DNA of 57,391 bases from an uncultured Dialister sp. (GCA_900759415.1 CAAEVC010000130.1:1-57391), one strand, 5' to 3'; counted from the first letter of the stretch, positions 9,031 through 18,141 are shown. The notes: generated from the letters alone by a model not told the origin. Program-made: numbers and translations.

Positions 9031-10013
9031 TTCCCTGCTTCCTCCTTCAGCCATCTGGCCACATCCAGGGCATGGTAGGTAATAATGATATCAGAGCCTG
9101 CTCTCTTCATGCAGAGGAGAGATTCCATGACGATTCTCTTTTCATCGATCCAGCCTTTAAGGGCAGCTGCCTTGACCATGGCATATTCGCCAGATACGTT
9201 GTAGGTGGCTACCGGTCTGTCGATATGGTCACGGACCTGACGGACAATATCCAGGAATGCAAGAGCCGGCTTAACCATAATGATATCGGCACCTTCTTCC
9301 AGGTCGAGATCTACTTCCTTCATGGCTTCCCTGCTGTTGGCAGGATCCATCTGGTATCCTCTTCTGTCGCCGAACTGAGGAGCAGAGTTGGCAGCATCAC
9401 GGAACGGGCCATAATAGCCGGATGCATATTTGACGGAATAGGACATGATAGATACATCCTTGAAATCATTTGCATCCAGAGCTTCGCGGATTTTTCCTAC
9501 ACGGCCGTCCATCATATCAGAAGGAGCGATGATATCGACTCCGCATTCTGCCTGCGACAGGGCTGTCCTTGCCAGAAGATCCAGTGTAGGATCATTATCT
9601 ACTTCACGGCCTTTAAGCAGTCCGCAGTGTCCGCTTTCTGTATATTCGCAAAGGCAGACATCACCAACAATGACCATGTCAGGAATAGCTTCCTTAATGG
9701 CTTTGATGGCACGCTGTACCGGACTCTTCATGTCCCATGCAGAAGAACCGGTGGCATCCTTGTATTCCGGAATGCCGAATACTTCTACGGCACGGATTCC
9801 CAGTCTGTACGCCTCTTCAGCCATTTTTACCGCATTATCTACAGATAAATGATACTGCCCCGGCATGCTTGGGATTTCTTCCTTTACGTTGGTTCCTGGA
9901 ACAACGAAAATCGGGTAAATAAAATCATTCAGTTCCAAAGAATTTTCTCTGACCATGGAACGGATAACTTCTGTTCTTCTAAGACGTCTTGGACGAAGAG
10001 TGTTTAATTTCAT
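9027..10013 (-). CDS. hemB: porphobilinogen synthase (ALA dehydratase)
   Basis: A 328-residue enzyme that condenses two 5-aminolaevulinate molecules to porphobilinogen. Active-site lysines lie in SYSVKYASGYYGPFRDAA and DIIMVKPALAFLDIV. The metal-binding stretch DVCLCEYTESGHCG has the cysteine pattern of zinc-dependent enzymes. It overlaps cobA-hemD by 4 bases upstream and hemL by 4 bases downstream, so the three are translationally coupled. Confidence 0.96.
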   Translation of the reverse strand: MKLNTLRPRRLRRTEVIRSMVRENSLELNDFIYPIFVVPGTNVKEEIPSMPGQYHLSVDNAVKMAEEAYRLGIRAVEVFGIPEYKDATGSSAWDMKSPVQRAIKAIKEAIPDMVIVGDVCLCEYTESGHCGLLKGREVDNDPTLDLLARTALSQAECGVDIIAPSDMMDGRVGKIREALDANDFKDVSIMSYSVKYASGYYGPFRDAANSAPQFGDRRGYQMDPANSREAMKEVDLDLEEGADIIMVKPALAFLDIVRQVRDHIDRPVATYNVSGEYAMVKAAALKGWIDEKRIVMESLLCMKRAGSDIIITYHALDVARWLKEEAGK

Positions 10014-11530
10014 TTCTTTTCGACTCCTTTTTCAATTGCATTGATAAGGCCATCAATCGTAAAGACTTCTGAAATAATAGATGGTTCTAAATCATATTTT
10101 CTGCAGGTATCTGCAGTCACCGGCCCGATGCAGGCCAGTGTAATTCCCTTTAACAGTTCTGTCTTTCCATCCAGCTGTTTAACCAGATTGTGGACGGTGG
10201 AAGAACTGGTAAATGTAATGATGTCTGCTTCTTTAGCATTAAGGATTTCAAGCAGTTTTTCCTTATTCTTTTCATCAACAGCCGTACGGTATGCTTCCAC
10301 TACATCCACATGGCATCCCATGTCACGGAGGCTTTCCGGAAGTACGCTTCTTGCCACTTTGGCCCGGGGAATAAGGATATTTTCTTTCCCGCTGAGACGG
10401 GGCTTTAATTCTTCCACTAAATTTTCAGCCTTATATTCCTTCGGTACGCAGTCTGTCCTGATGCCATGTCTCTCAAGCTGATGGGCTGTAGCCGGTCCGA
10501 TGGCACCGATTTTCAGATGTCCCAGTACTCGCGTATCCTTCCCCTTTTCGTACAGGCGCTGGAAGAAGCTGTCTACTCCGTTCTGGCTGGTGAAAAGGAG
10601 CCAGTCATAGGTCTTTATATTTTCAATAGCCTCATCCATTCCTGCATAATCATCGGAAGGATCCTCAATGGAAATAGTAGGGATTTCAATACATTCCGCG
10701 CCCCGCTGGTTTAAAACATCTACCAGCCTTGAGGACTGCGTGCGGGAACGGGTCACTACCACTCTCTTACCGAAGAGAGGACGGTTGTCAAACCAGTCCA
10801 TTTCTTTCCGGAGGCTGACCACGTCACCGACGATGAATACAGCCGGCGGCCTGATTCCCAGTCTTTTCACATCTTCTGCTGCTCTGCCAAGAGTGGTGGT
10901 ATAGGTTTCCTGATAAGGACGGGTCCCCCACCGTACAAAAGCGGCCGGTGTGTCTTTATCTCTTCCGTATTTCATAAGCTGGGAGGAAATCATTTCAGCC
11001 TGTCCCACACCCATGAGGAAAATGAGAGTATCTACACCGCCTGCCAGCTTGTCCCAGTGAATGGAAGACTTATCTTTGGTGGGATCTTCATGGCCTGTGA
11101 TAACCGCAAAGGATGCAGCCACTCTGCGGTGGGTAACAGGAATGCCTGCATAGGCAGGAGCTGCAATAGCGCTGGTAATGCCCGGAACTTCTTCAAAAGG
11201 AATACCTGCTTCATTCAGCACTTCAATTTCTTCCCCGCCGCGGCCAAATACGAAGGGATCCCCTCCTTTTAAACGGGCTACGATCTTGCCCTCTTTTGCT
11301 TTTTCCGCCAGAAGGTGACTGATCTCATACTGATGCATGGTATGGCAGCCTGCTTTTTTACCTACATACACATATTCTGCATCAGGACGGGCAAAGCGGA
11401 GCAGTCTCTTATCTGCCAGATAGTCGTCTACAATCACATCTGCCTCTTCCAGACACCGTTTCCCTTTTAATGTAAGTAATTCAGGATCTCCAGGACCTGC
11501 ACCAATCAAATATACTTTCCCTTTTTTCAT
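10010..11530 (-). CDS. cobA-hemD: CobA-HemD fusion: uroporphyrinogen-III methyltransferase / synthase
   Basis: A 506-residue two-domain protein. Residues 1 to about 245 are a SAM-dependent uroporphyrinogen-III C-methyltransferase (GAGPGDPELLTLKG, the DYL motif in VIVDDYLADKR, RLKGGDPFVFGRGGEE). Residues from about 250 to the end are uroporphyrinogen-III synthase (VVVTRSRTQSSRLVD, DWLLFTSQNGVDSFF, FTSSSTVHNL). The fused enzyme closes the ring and then methylates it to precorrin-2, drawing uroporphyrinogen III towards siroheme or cobalamin. This fusion is known in Firmicutes. It has a good GAGGAG site before the ATG. Confidence 0.95.
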   Translation of the reverse strand: MKKGKVYLIGAGPGDPELLTLKGKRCLEEADVIVDDYLADKRLLRFARPDAEYVYVGKKAGCHTMHQYEISHLLAEKAKEGKIVARLKGGDPFVFGRGGEEIEVLNEAGIPFEEVPGITSAIAAPAYAGIPVTHRRVAASFAVITGHEDPTKDKSSIHWDKLAGGVDTLIFLMGVGQAEMISSQLMKYGRDKDTPAAFVRWGTRPYQETYTTTLGRAAEDVKRLGIRPPAVFIVGDVVSLRKEMDWFDNRPLFGKRVVVTRSRTQSSRLVDVLNQRGAECIEIPTISIEDPSDDYAGMDEAIENIKTYDWLLFTSQNGVDSFFQRLYEKGKDTRVLGHLKIGAIGPATAHQLERHGIRTDCVPKEYKAENLVEELKPRLSGKENILIPRAKVARSVLPESLRDMGCHVDVVEAYRTAVDEKNKEKLLEILNAKEADIITFTSSSTVHNLVKQLDGKTELLKGITLACIGPVTADTCRKYDLEPSIISEVFTIDGLINAIEKGVEKK

Positions 11531-11548
11531 AAAAGACTCCTCAAATCA

Positions 11549-12478
11549 TTATATTTTCTGCATATTTTTGAGAATTTCTCTGCCACCGTCCTCGAGCAGC
11601 TCTTCTGCAACGAGAGTTCCCAATTTCTCTGCATTGGATAAAGAATCCTGTCTTCCGGTACGATAAAGCTCCTTCCCGTCAGGCGAAGCAATAAAGGCTT
11701 CTACCCGGATACCTTCCTTCTCGTCTGGAATGGCAAAGATACCAGCCGGTACCTTACAGTCTCCTCCGACCTTGGCAAGGAAGGCTCTTTCTGCAGTAAT
11801 GCAGGAAGCCACCTTTTCATCATGGAGGAAAGATAAAAGTTCCAGTGTTTCCGGATCATCATCTCTTGCTTCCACTGCCATGACCCCCTGGCCGGCTGCT
11901 GGAATGCTGTCTTCCGTAGAAATATAGGAAGTAATGCGGTCAGCAAGTCCTAATCTCTTCAGGCCTGCTGCAGCCAGAATGACAGCATCAAAGTCTCCAT
12001 CATCCAGATGTTTAAGACGGGTCTGTACATTGCCGCGGAGAGATTTTATTTCAAGGTCGCTTCTCCAGTGAAGGAGCTGAGCCTGGCGCCGGAGGCTTGA
12101 AGTGCCTACCTTTGCATGAGGCGGCAGCTCTTCCAGTGATTTATACCAGTTGGATACAAAAGCATCCCTGGGATCTTCTCTTTCTGTAACTGCTGCAATG
12201 GTCAGTCCCTTTGGACATTCAGCAGTCATATCTTTTAAAGAATGGACCGCAATGTCTGCCTTTTTATCAAGAAGCATCACTTCCAGTTCTTTAATGAAAA
12301 GCCCCTTCCCGCCGATTTCCACCAGCGGACGGTCCAGGATTTCATCGCCCTTTGTACTGACAGGAAGCAGTTCCACTTCCAGATCAGGGTACTGTTTTTT
12401 CAGGCGACCTTCTACATAACGGGCCTGCCACAGAGCCAGAAGGCTTTTTCTGGTCGCAATGACGATTTTATTTTTCAA
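11549..12478 (-). CDS. hemC: hydroxymethylbilane synthase
   Basis: A 309-residue porphobilinogen deaminase that links four porphobilinogens. The dipyrromethane cofactor is anchored on C241 in KVGGDCKVPAG. Other motifs are IATRKSLLALWQA, HSLKDMTAE and GTSSLRRQAQL. The start is a TTG at 12476-12478 overlapping the last 11 bases of hemA, with AAGGGG at good spacing inside hemA. This places conserved IATR at residues 7-10, as in the family. Translational coupling to hemA is likely. Confidence 0.95.
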   Translation of the reverse strand: MKNKIVIATRKSLLALWQARYVEGRLKKQYPDLEVELLPVSTKGDEILDRPLVEIGGKGLFIKELEVMLLDKKADIAVHSLKDMTAECPKGLTIAAVTEREDPRDAFVSNWYKSLEELPPHAKVGTSSLRRQAQLLHWRSDLEIKSLRGNVQTRLKHLDDGDFDAVILAAAGLKRLGLADRITSYISTEDSIPAAGQGVMAVEARDDDPETLELLSFLHDEKVASCITAERAFLAKVGGDCKVPAGIFAIPDEKEGIRVEAFIASPDGKELYRTGRQDSLSNAEKLGTLVAEELLEDGGREILKNMQKI

Positions 12479-13751
12479 ACTGCTGCCCCTTTCTCACATC
12501 TAATTTGAACAGACGGGTAAGTGCTGATTTATCTTTCGATTCCCAGTCTGTGCCTGCAAATTCATTCAGATGAATCATTGGTTCACGAAGAATTTTTCTC
12601 ACAATCATATGAGTCATATGGCTTAAAACTCTTATATCTTCATCAGTGAGTCCTTCAATCTTCGCAAGCCCATGACGCAATTCTCTCTGTCTTATCTCCT
12701 CTGCTTTATCAGAAAGAGAAACCATGACCGGACGGGTGCTTAAATATTTGAACCGGTCTTCAATAGAACGGATTTCTTCTTCTACGATGACGCCGGCCCG
12801 CTCAGCTTCTCCTTCACGGAAACGGATGTTATTGGCAACGATTTCCTGCAGATCATCGATATTATACAGGGTTACATTTCTGATATTTCCTACTTCCGGT
12901 TCAATATCGCAGGGCACTGCAATATCAATGGCTACCAGCGGACGGCTGTTTCTGCGCATCATTAAATTACGCACATCCCAGGCTTTTACAATATACTGGG
13001 AAGCACCGGTTGCAGTCACGATGATATCCACATCGTCAGCATGAGAAAGGGCATTGGAAAACGGAACTGCAACTCCATTGATTTTACGAGCCAGTTCCTC
13101 TGCCTTATCCATATGACGGTTTGTTACGATCACCTTTTTAAGACCTTTTCCCTGAAGGTTTTTCACCAGAAGTTCTGCAGCATCACCGGCACCGAAAACC
13201 ATGGCTGTCCGTTCAGAGAGAGTGCCGAATACTTTTTCTGCCAGCTTTACAGCAGCATAACTTACAGATACGGCACTGTAGGAAATCCTGGTTTCCGTTC
13301 TTACCCTTTTACCTGTGGTAATGGCACGATGGAAAAGAGTATTTAAAATGGTCTTTGTCGCCTTTTCACGCAAAGCCATGGTATAGGCAGTCTTGATCTG
13401 GTTTAAAATCTGGCTTTCCCCGATTACCATGGAATCCAGACCGGAAGACACTTCAAAGAGATGACGGATACATTCTTCTCCTTCAAAGTAGAAGAAATAT
13501 TCATCCTTTGCCTCGCTGTTTCCTGATAATGCCAGGAAGAAGTTCATTAATGTTGTTTTAGCAGACGGACTTTCCAGAACTGCATAAATTTCTGTCCTGT
13601 TGCACGTGGAAAGTACAACAGCTTCCTGAATCCCGTCCTGCTCATCCAGATGTCTGAGCCCGCTTCTGGCACTTTCTTCAGAAATAGCAAACTGTTCTCT
13701 GATATCTACAGAAACGGTCTTGTGGTTAAGACCTAAAACAACCAATTGCAT
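12468..13751 (-). CDS. hemA: glutamyl-tRNA reductase
   Basis: A 427-residue NADPH-dependent enzyme that reduces Glu-tRNA to glutamate-1-semialdehyde, the entry step of the C5 pathway. With the ATG at 13749-13751 the catalytic cysteine in LSTCNRTEIYA is residue 50, exactly as in other family members. This supports that start over a GTG three codons upstream. NADP-binding and dimerisation domains follow (VFGAGDAAELLVKNL, IDIAVPCDIEPEVGN). It overlaps the precorrin-2 dehydrogenase gene by 26 bases. Confidence 0.95.
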   Translation of the reverse strand: MQLVVLGLNHKTVSVDIREQFAISEESARSGLRHLDEQDGIQEAVVLSTCNRTEIYAVLESPSAKTTLMNFFLALSGNSEAKDEYFFYFEGEECIRHLFEVSSGLDSMVIGESQILNQIKTAYTMALREKATKTILNTLFHRAITTGKRVRTETRISYSAVSVSYAAVKLAEKVFGTLSERTAMVFGAGDAAELLVKNLQGKGLKKVIVTNRHMDKAEELARKINGVAVPFSNALSHADDVDIIVTATGASQYIVKAWDVRNLMMRRNSRPLVAIDIAVPCDIEPEVGNIRNVTLYNIDDLQEIVANNIRFREGEAERAGVIVEEEIRSIEDRFKYLSTRPVMVSLSDKAEEIRQRELRHGLAKIEGLTDEDIRVLSHMTHMIVRKILREPMIHLNEFAGTDWESKDKSALTRLFKLDVRKGQQFEK

Positions 13752-14358
13752 GACGTACACACTCCTCTGCTTCGTCTAATTTCCCTTCGACGACCAGATC
13801 CATGATCTGATCATTAAAAACAGTATGCCAAAAATTTTCTCTCATTTCACTGGTCTCCAGATGAGCCTTCAGGTTATCTCTGATATGGCCTACCCTTTCC
13901 AGCCATTCTCCAAAGGAAAGAGGAATCTTTGTCTGGAGCCAATTCTTTACATACCGGGCCATAGCTGGTGACCTGCCACTGGTCGATATGGCAAACTGGA
14001 TATGATCCAGTTCAAAACTTGCAGGCAGAAAACAATTTCCCAGAGAAGGGAAATCTGCTGCATTATACAAAAAGAAAGATGTAAGAGACTCTTTATGTAC
14101 CTCTTCTGCTACGCTTCTGACACCACAGGCAGTCACCACGAAAGTATATCCTCTGGTATCACCGGCAGTAAAAGAAGCCGCCTTCCATCGGAGCTTCTTT
14201 TCAGCACAAAACTGTTTTAACCCTTCTGAAATTTCAGGAGCTAAAACAGTGACGCTGGCTTCCTCTTGAACCAGTTTCTTTACTTTTCGAAAAGCGATAT
14301 GACCGCCGCCGATAACCAGGCAGGGAACGCCTTTCATCTGAAGATTCACCGGATACAA
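13726..14358 (-). CDS. precorrin-2 dehydrogenase / sirohydrochlorin ferrochelatase-type (CysG N-terminal, Met8-like)
   Basis: A 210-residue NAD-binding protein that oxidises precorrin-2 to sirohydrochlorin and may insert iron to give siroheme. The start pattern MYPVNLQMKGVPCLVIGGG is the family signature. The middle stretch FAISTSGRSPAMARYVK is also diagnostic. The start is a TTG (14356-14358) with GAGGAGG eight bases upstream, and homology demands the YPVNL beginning. It opens the operon, so siroheme or cobalamin supply, rather than protohaem, is probably the operon's purpose. A promoter and palindrome lie directly upstream. Confidence 0.92.
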   Translation of the reverse strand: MYPVNLQMKGVPCLVIGGGHIAFRKVKKLVQEEASVTVLAPEISEGLKQFCAEKKLRWKAASFTAGDTRGYTFVVTACGVRSVAEEVHKESLTSFFLYNAADFPSLGNCFLPASFELDHIQFAISTSGRSPAMARYVKNWLQTKIPLSFGEWLERVGHIRDNLKAHLETSEMRENFWHTVFNDQIMDLVVEGKLDEAEECVRHAIGCFRS

Positions 14359-14387
14359 AAAGAGACCTCCTCTTAGAAGTTAATAGC

Positions 14388-14405
14388 ATCATAAACTTTT
14401 ATGAT
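14388..14405. promoter_or_regulatory. operator-like palindrome in tetrapyrrole operon leader
   Basis: A perfect 8-bp inverted repeat, ATCATAAA and TTTATGAT with a 2-base centre, lies about 3 to 20 bases downstream of the predicted transcription start of the operon. Position and symmetry suit a repressor site. It could also be a 5' stabilising hairpin in the mRNA. No known regulator consensus is matched closely enough to name one. Confidence 0.4.
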
Positions 14406-14414
14406 ACAGTTTTA

Positions 14415-14423
14415 ATTATAACA
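14415..14423 (-). promoter_or_regulatory. extended -10 promoter of tetrapyrrole operon
   Basis: On the minus strand TGTTATAAT is a perfect extended -10. No good -35 lies at 17 bases, which is normal for extended -10 promoters. It lies about 57 bases before the TTG start of the first gene. Confidence 0.5.
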
Positions 14424-14707
14424 TCGGAACGGTGTAATTCCCACACAATAGAATAAATTCACCAGATTTTTTAACATTAAATAAATATGATTTTAACTAT
14501 TGCTTTGCACATTTCTTATTATAATCTATTTTTAATGATTAATCCAGCAACCATAAGAAACGAGGCAATGAAAACAGAATCCACATAATCGACCTTTTAC
14601 TAAAAACCTTTTATGTGGATCAAAGATTTTCCGGCTTTAGAATCCTGTCTCCTGTAAATACAGCTCAGGAAATCCCCAATTTCCTGCCTGCAGAGTAATC
14701 CGGATTA
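14424..14707. other. intergenic region with several inverted repeats, no gene seen
   Basis: This part of the 349-base gap between the tetrapyrrole operon and rnhB holds three inverted repeats on the rnhB side. A 16-base perfect palindrome AGTAATCCGGATTACT (14694-14709) overlaps the rnhB stop. CAGGAAAT/ATTTCCTG (14666-14686) has a 5-base loop. ATCCACATAA/TTATGTGGAT (14579-14620) has a 22-base loop. None has a convincing T-run. A TATAAT on the plus strand at 14520-14525 lacks a properly spaced -35. I see no reading frame worth calling. Confidence 0.4.
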
Positions 14708-15472
14708 CTATTTTTTCATTATCATGCTCTTGATCGGTTCAAAGCTGAGGCGGTGGATCGGCGTAATACCAAAGTTCCTTATGGCATCAATATGTTCTGC
14801 CGTTCCATACCCCTTGTTCTGTGCAAAACCATAGCCGGGATACTCCCTGTCATATTCTTCCATCATGTGGTCCCGGTGTACCTTGGCTACAATAGAAGCT
14901 GCTGCTACAGAAGCACTTTTCGCATCCCCGTGGATGAGAGATACTGTAGGGAAATCAAAGTGGAGAGGCATGGCATCCACAATGACTCCATCGGGCTTTA
15001 CCTTCAGATTTTTTACTGCCTTATACATAGCCATGAGGGTAGCCTGATAAATATTATAAGAATCAATTTCTTCAGGAGGAAGGCTGACGATGGATACATC
15101 CACCGCTTCTTCAAGAATCCTATGAGACAGTTCTTCTCTATGCTTAGGTGTTACTTTCTTTGAATCATTCAGTCCTGCTGCAAACCAGTGGGGTTTCAGG
15201 ATAACTGCTGCTACGGTAACCGGTCCTGCCAGCGGTCCTCTGCCTACTTCATCTATGCCCACAATGTACTGAAGGCCTTTTTTATAGAAATCACTTTCCA
15301 CAGCATACATGGATTCTACGCGGAACCGTTCCATATTTGCCTTTTCCAGCCGTTTCATATAAGAAGTAACAAGCTGTCTGACCCCTTTTCTTGGATCTGC
15401 CAGTATTTCCTTCATGAGCTCTTCAGGGATATTATCCCCTTTAAGGATTTCTCTTATCTCCGAAACTGTCAT
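14708..15472 (-). CDS. rnhB: ribonuclease HII
   Basis: A 254-residue enzyme that removes RNA from RNA-DNA hybrids, including single misincorporated ribonucleotides. The catalytic motif IDEVGRGPLAGPV sits at residues 73-85, after an N-terminal extension of about 70 residues of the kind seen in Firmicute enzymes. AASIVAKVHRD and NKGYGT are also present. The ATG overlaps the ylqF stop by 4 bases, so it is coupled to the ribosome-assembly GTPase, a very common pair in Firmicutes. Confidence 0.95.
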   Translation of the reverse strand: MTVSEIREILKGDNIPEELMKEILADPRKGVRQLVTSYMKRLEKANMERFRVESMYAVESDFYKKGLQYIVGIDEVGRGPLAGPVTVAAVILKPHWFAAGLNDSKKVTPKHREELSHRILEEAVDVSIVSLPPEEIDSYNIYQATLMAMYKAVKNLKVKPDGVIVDAMPLHFDFPTVSLIHGDAKSASVAAASIVAKVHRDHMMEEYDREYPGYGFAQNKGYGTAEHIDAIRNFGITPIHRLSFEPIKSMIMKK

Positions 15473-16329
15473 TCCCTGTTCTCCTTTGGCAGAGAGTCCA
15501 ATGTGATCCGTCCCAGTTTTCCATTTCTGTAATCATGGAGTACTGCCATTTCTGCACGGTCATAATCAATGGCACCGCCGGGAAGCAGGCATCCTCTTCT
15601 TCTTCCTGCTTCCTCCAGAAGTATCTGGGGATCCTGATGTACGTTTTCAATGCGATATGCATCTTTCAGGACCTGCGGTTCTGTTTCTGCCAGTGAAGAG
15701 AGAAGCACGGATACTACTTCAGAAGAATTGAACACATCTCCTGCAATGGCCCCTGTAGCTGCCAGTCTTAATGCAGCAATCTGGTCATCAAATTTAGGCC
15801 AGAGTACCCCCGGGGTATCAAGAAGATCCAGCCCATCAGAGAGACGGACCCACTGCTTGCCTCTGGTATGTCCCGGTGTATTGGCTGTCCTTGCCACATT
15901 GGAACCGGCAAGGAAATTGATGAGCGATGATTTCCCTACATTAGGAATTCCAAGGATTATGAGACGGACGGAGCGGTTCTTCAATCCTTTTCTATGCCAC
16001 TTGTCAAGGATAGGCGCAGCAGTTTCACGAATCAGTGAAAGCAGCTTTTTCTTGTTCTTTCCATTTCCCACGCTCATAGGAACGACGGCTACACCCTTAT
16101 TTCTGTAATAGGAAACCCACTTGTCTGTTTCCCTGGGATCTGCAAGATCCGCCTTATTTAATATTACGATTCTCGGTTTTCCCTTCACCAGCTCTTCTAC
16201 CATAGGATTGGCACTGGATGCAGGAATCCGGGCATCTAACAATTCTGCGACCACATCTACCGCCTTCAGATGATCTTCGATCATTCTTTTTGTCTTGGTC
16301 ATATGGCCTGGAAACCACTGTATTAACAT
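15469..16329 (-). CDS. rbgA: YlqF/RbgA, circularly permuted GTPase for 50S assembly
   Basis: A 286-residue GTPase needed late in large-subunit assembly. The permuted order is visible: ILNKADLAD (G4) comes before GIPNVGKSSLINFLAG (G1) and LLDTPGVLWPKF (G3). The N-terminal WFPGHMTKTKR is a family mark. AGGAGG lies 7 bases before the ATG. It forms an operon with rnhB. A candidate promoter lies at 16365-16373. Confidence 0.95.
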   Translation of the reverse strand: MLIQWFPGHMTKTKRMIEDHLKAVDVVAELLDARIPASSANPMVEELVKGKPRIVILNKADLADPRETDKWVSYYRNKGVAVVPMSVGNGKNKKKLLSLIRETAAPILDKWHRKGLKNRSVRLIILGIPNVGKSSLINFLAGSNVARTANTPGHTRGKQWVRLSDGLDLLDTPGVLWPKFDDQIAALRLAATGAIAGDVFNSSEVVSVLLSSLAETEPQVLKDAYRIENVHQDPQILLEEAGRRRGCLLPGGAIDYDRAEMAVLHDYRNGKLGRITLDSLPKENRE

Positions 16330-16364
16330 AAATACCTCCTGAAATACCGAATACTCTATTCGTT

Positions 16365-16373
16365 ATTGTAGCA
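16365..16373 (-). promoter_or_regulatory. candidate extended -10 promoter of rbgA-rnhB
   Basis: Minus strand TGCTACAAT, an extended -10 with one mismatch to TATAAT, about 36 bases before the rbgA ATG. No clear -35. Confidence 0.35.
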
Positions 16374-16444
16374 TAGAAATAAGAGAATTTGTATTTGGAT
16401 ATCCATACCTTTCCATTCCTCTCTTTCCTGCATCAGGAAAAAGG

Positions 16445-16480
16445 AAAAGCTGTACGCCCGTAGAGGAACATACAGCTTTT
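16445..16480 (-). terminator. intrinsic terminator after ahpF-like reductase
   Basis: Arms AAAAGCTGTA and TACAGCTTTT pair over 10 bp around a 16-base loop. On the minus strand it is followed by CCTTTTT. It closes the ahpC-reductase pair. Confidence 0.75.
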
Positions 16481-16510
16481 TATGAATTATGAAATGCACA
16501 AGTGAAATTA

Positions 16511-18127
16511 TTACTGTCTGAGAATCTGCAGAAGTTCCTGAACGCCCTTCTTACCGAAATGAACATCGTCATCATTGATAATCAGGCATGGAACACTCAT
16601 GATGTTATATTTCTGCTGAAGCTCCGGATAATGAGAAAGATCATACACATCTACTGTCACATTGTGGTTGTCTGCCGCAATTCTTTCTGCTGCTGCCACC
16701 AGATCCGGACACATGGTGCAGGAAAGAGATACCGCAATGGTAAGACGTTTCTTTTCAGAGATGCTTTCAATTTTCTTCTGCAGCTCAGCGCCTACATCCT
16801 GTCCAGGGCCTGCCGTGTTGTACATGGCAAGGATGAAAGAATTGAATTCATGTCCTCCCGGTACCCCATGGAAATAAAGGCCAGCTTCTTCACCTTCTGC
16901 ATTAAGGATGGAAATGGCATGTTCTTTGCCTGGAACTGCGTCTTTGATTTCATAGGAAACTTTGTCAGAAAGGCCTGCCAGTTCCCTGATTATCTTTTCG
17001 TTTTCTCTGGATACTTCCGTATTATCCTTATAAAGACGGAGTGTGATCTTTGTTTCGAAACGATTGAGGACTGGTGCCAGTGCCTGACGGGTCGCATCAT
17101 CAAGGAATGCGCCTTCATCTGCTTTGGCTACCGGCTTCTCTTCTTCCTTAGTTTCTATTTTCTTTACATAGGTCCGCTTCAGATTCAGCTTTCTGTATTC
17201 ACTTCCCAGATATTTTTCAAGGGAAGTGGCAGCAATAGCTCCATCAGATACAGCTGTGACTACCTGTCTCAGATTTTTTACACAGATATCGCCGGCTGCA
17301 TAAACGCCGTCAATATTGGTTTTCTGATCCCTGTCAGTCAGTACATAGCCCTGAGGATCCAGTTCGATCTGCCCTTTGATCAGTTCATTTTCTGGAGAGT
17401 ATCCGACAAATACAAATACGCCATAGAAATCCTTATCTCCAGATTCATACACTGTCTCTTCTCCGGTTTTCTTATCCTTAAGGATGACTTTCCGTACAGC
17501 ACTGTCCCCTTCTACCTTTTCTACCAGTGTATGATAGAGAATTTTGACTTTCGGATTTTCCTTCAGTTCTTCTACTGCTGCAGAATTGATAGAGAAGTCA
17601 TCACCACGGATGACCATAATTATTTCCTTACCATATTTTGTAAGGAAAAGGCCTTCTTCTACTGCTGCATATCCGCCGCCAACTACAAAGATGGTACGGT
17701 CGGTAAAGAATTCGCCATCACAGGTTGCACAATAAGCCACCCCATGGCCGCGGAATTCCGCTTCTCCATTAAATCCTGCCAGTCTTGGATGAGCACCACC
17801 TGCATACACGATACCTAATGATTTAAAATCACCGCGGCTGGTATGAACGATTTTATAATCTCCGGAAAGCTCAAGGCCCGTAACTTCAGCAGTCATGAAT
17901 TCAGCGCCAAAGTTCTGTGCCTGACGGACCATTTCAGCAGTCAGCTTTTCCCCGTTGGTATTCAGGATACCAGGATAGTTGACTACTTCAGCAGTAATGG
18001 TGATCTGTCCGCCCATTTTTTCCTTTTCAATTACCAGTACGCGGAAACGGGCTCTTGCCATATAAATAGCGGCGGAGAGCCCTGCTGGTCCCCCGCCGAC
18101 TATTATGGCATCATAAAAGTTTTCCAT
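16511..18127 (-). CDS. thioredoxin-reductase core fused to C-terminal AhpF-N-terminal-like domain
   Basis: A 538-residue flavoprotein, likely the electron donor of the adjacent peroxiredoxin. Residues 1-310 form a thioredoxin-reductase core: FAD site VGGGPAGLSAA, redox pair C133-A-T-C136, NAD(P) site VVGGGYAAVEEG, and C-terminal VYAAGDI. After a charged linker (about 325-345) comes a domain like the N-terminal part of AhpF, with two thioredoxin-type halves and a second redox pair C470-T-M-C473. In classical AhpF that domain comes first, so the order here is swapped. The NAD(P) loop reads VIRGDDF and lacks the HRRxxxR typical of NADPH-specific reductases, so NADH use is plausible. It lies 14 bases after ahpC, with a TGGAGG site. 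Confidence 0.88.
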   Translation of the reverse strand: MENFYDAIIVGGGPAGLSAAIYMARARFRVLVIEKEKMGGQITITAEVVNYPGILNTNGEKLTAEMVRQAQNFGAEFMTAEVTGLELSGDYKIVHTSRGDFKSLGIVYAGGAHPRLAGFNGEAEFRGHGVAYCATCDGEFFTDRTIFVVGGGYAAVEEGLFLTKYGKEIIMVIRGDDFSINSAAVEELKENPKVKILYHTLVEKVEGDSAVRKVILKDKKTGEETVYESGDKDFYGVFVFVGYSPENELIKGQIELDPQGYVLTDRDQKTNIDGVYAAGDICVKNLRQVVTAVSDGAIAATSLEKYLGSEYRKLNLKRTYVKKIETKEEEKPVAKADEGAFLDDATRQALAPVLNRFETKITLRLYKDNTEVSRENEKIIRELAGLSDKVSYEIKDAVPGKEHAISILNAEGEEAGLYFHGVPGGHEFNSFILAMYNTAGPGQDVGAELQKKIESISEKKRLTIAVSLSCTMCPDLVAAAERIAADNHNVTVDVYDLSHYPELQQKYNIMSVPCLIINDDDVHFGKKGVQELLQILRQ

Positions 18128-18141
18128 GATGCCTCCAGAAA

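Noticed and set aside
14694..14709. Palindrome at the rnhB stop as a terminator
   Set aside because: No T-run follows on the minus strand.
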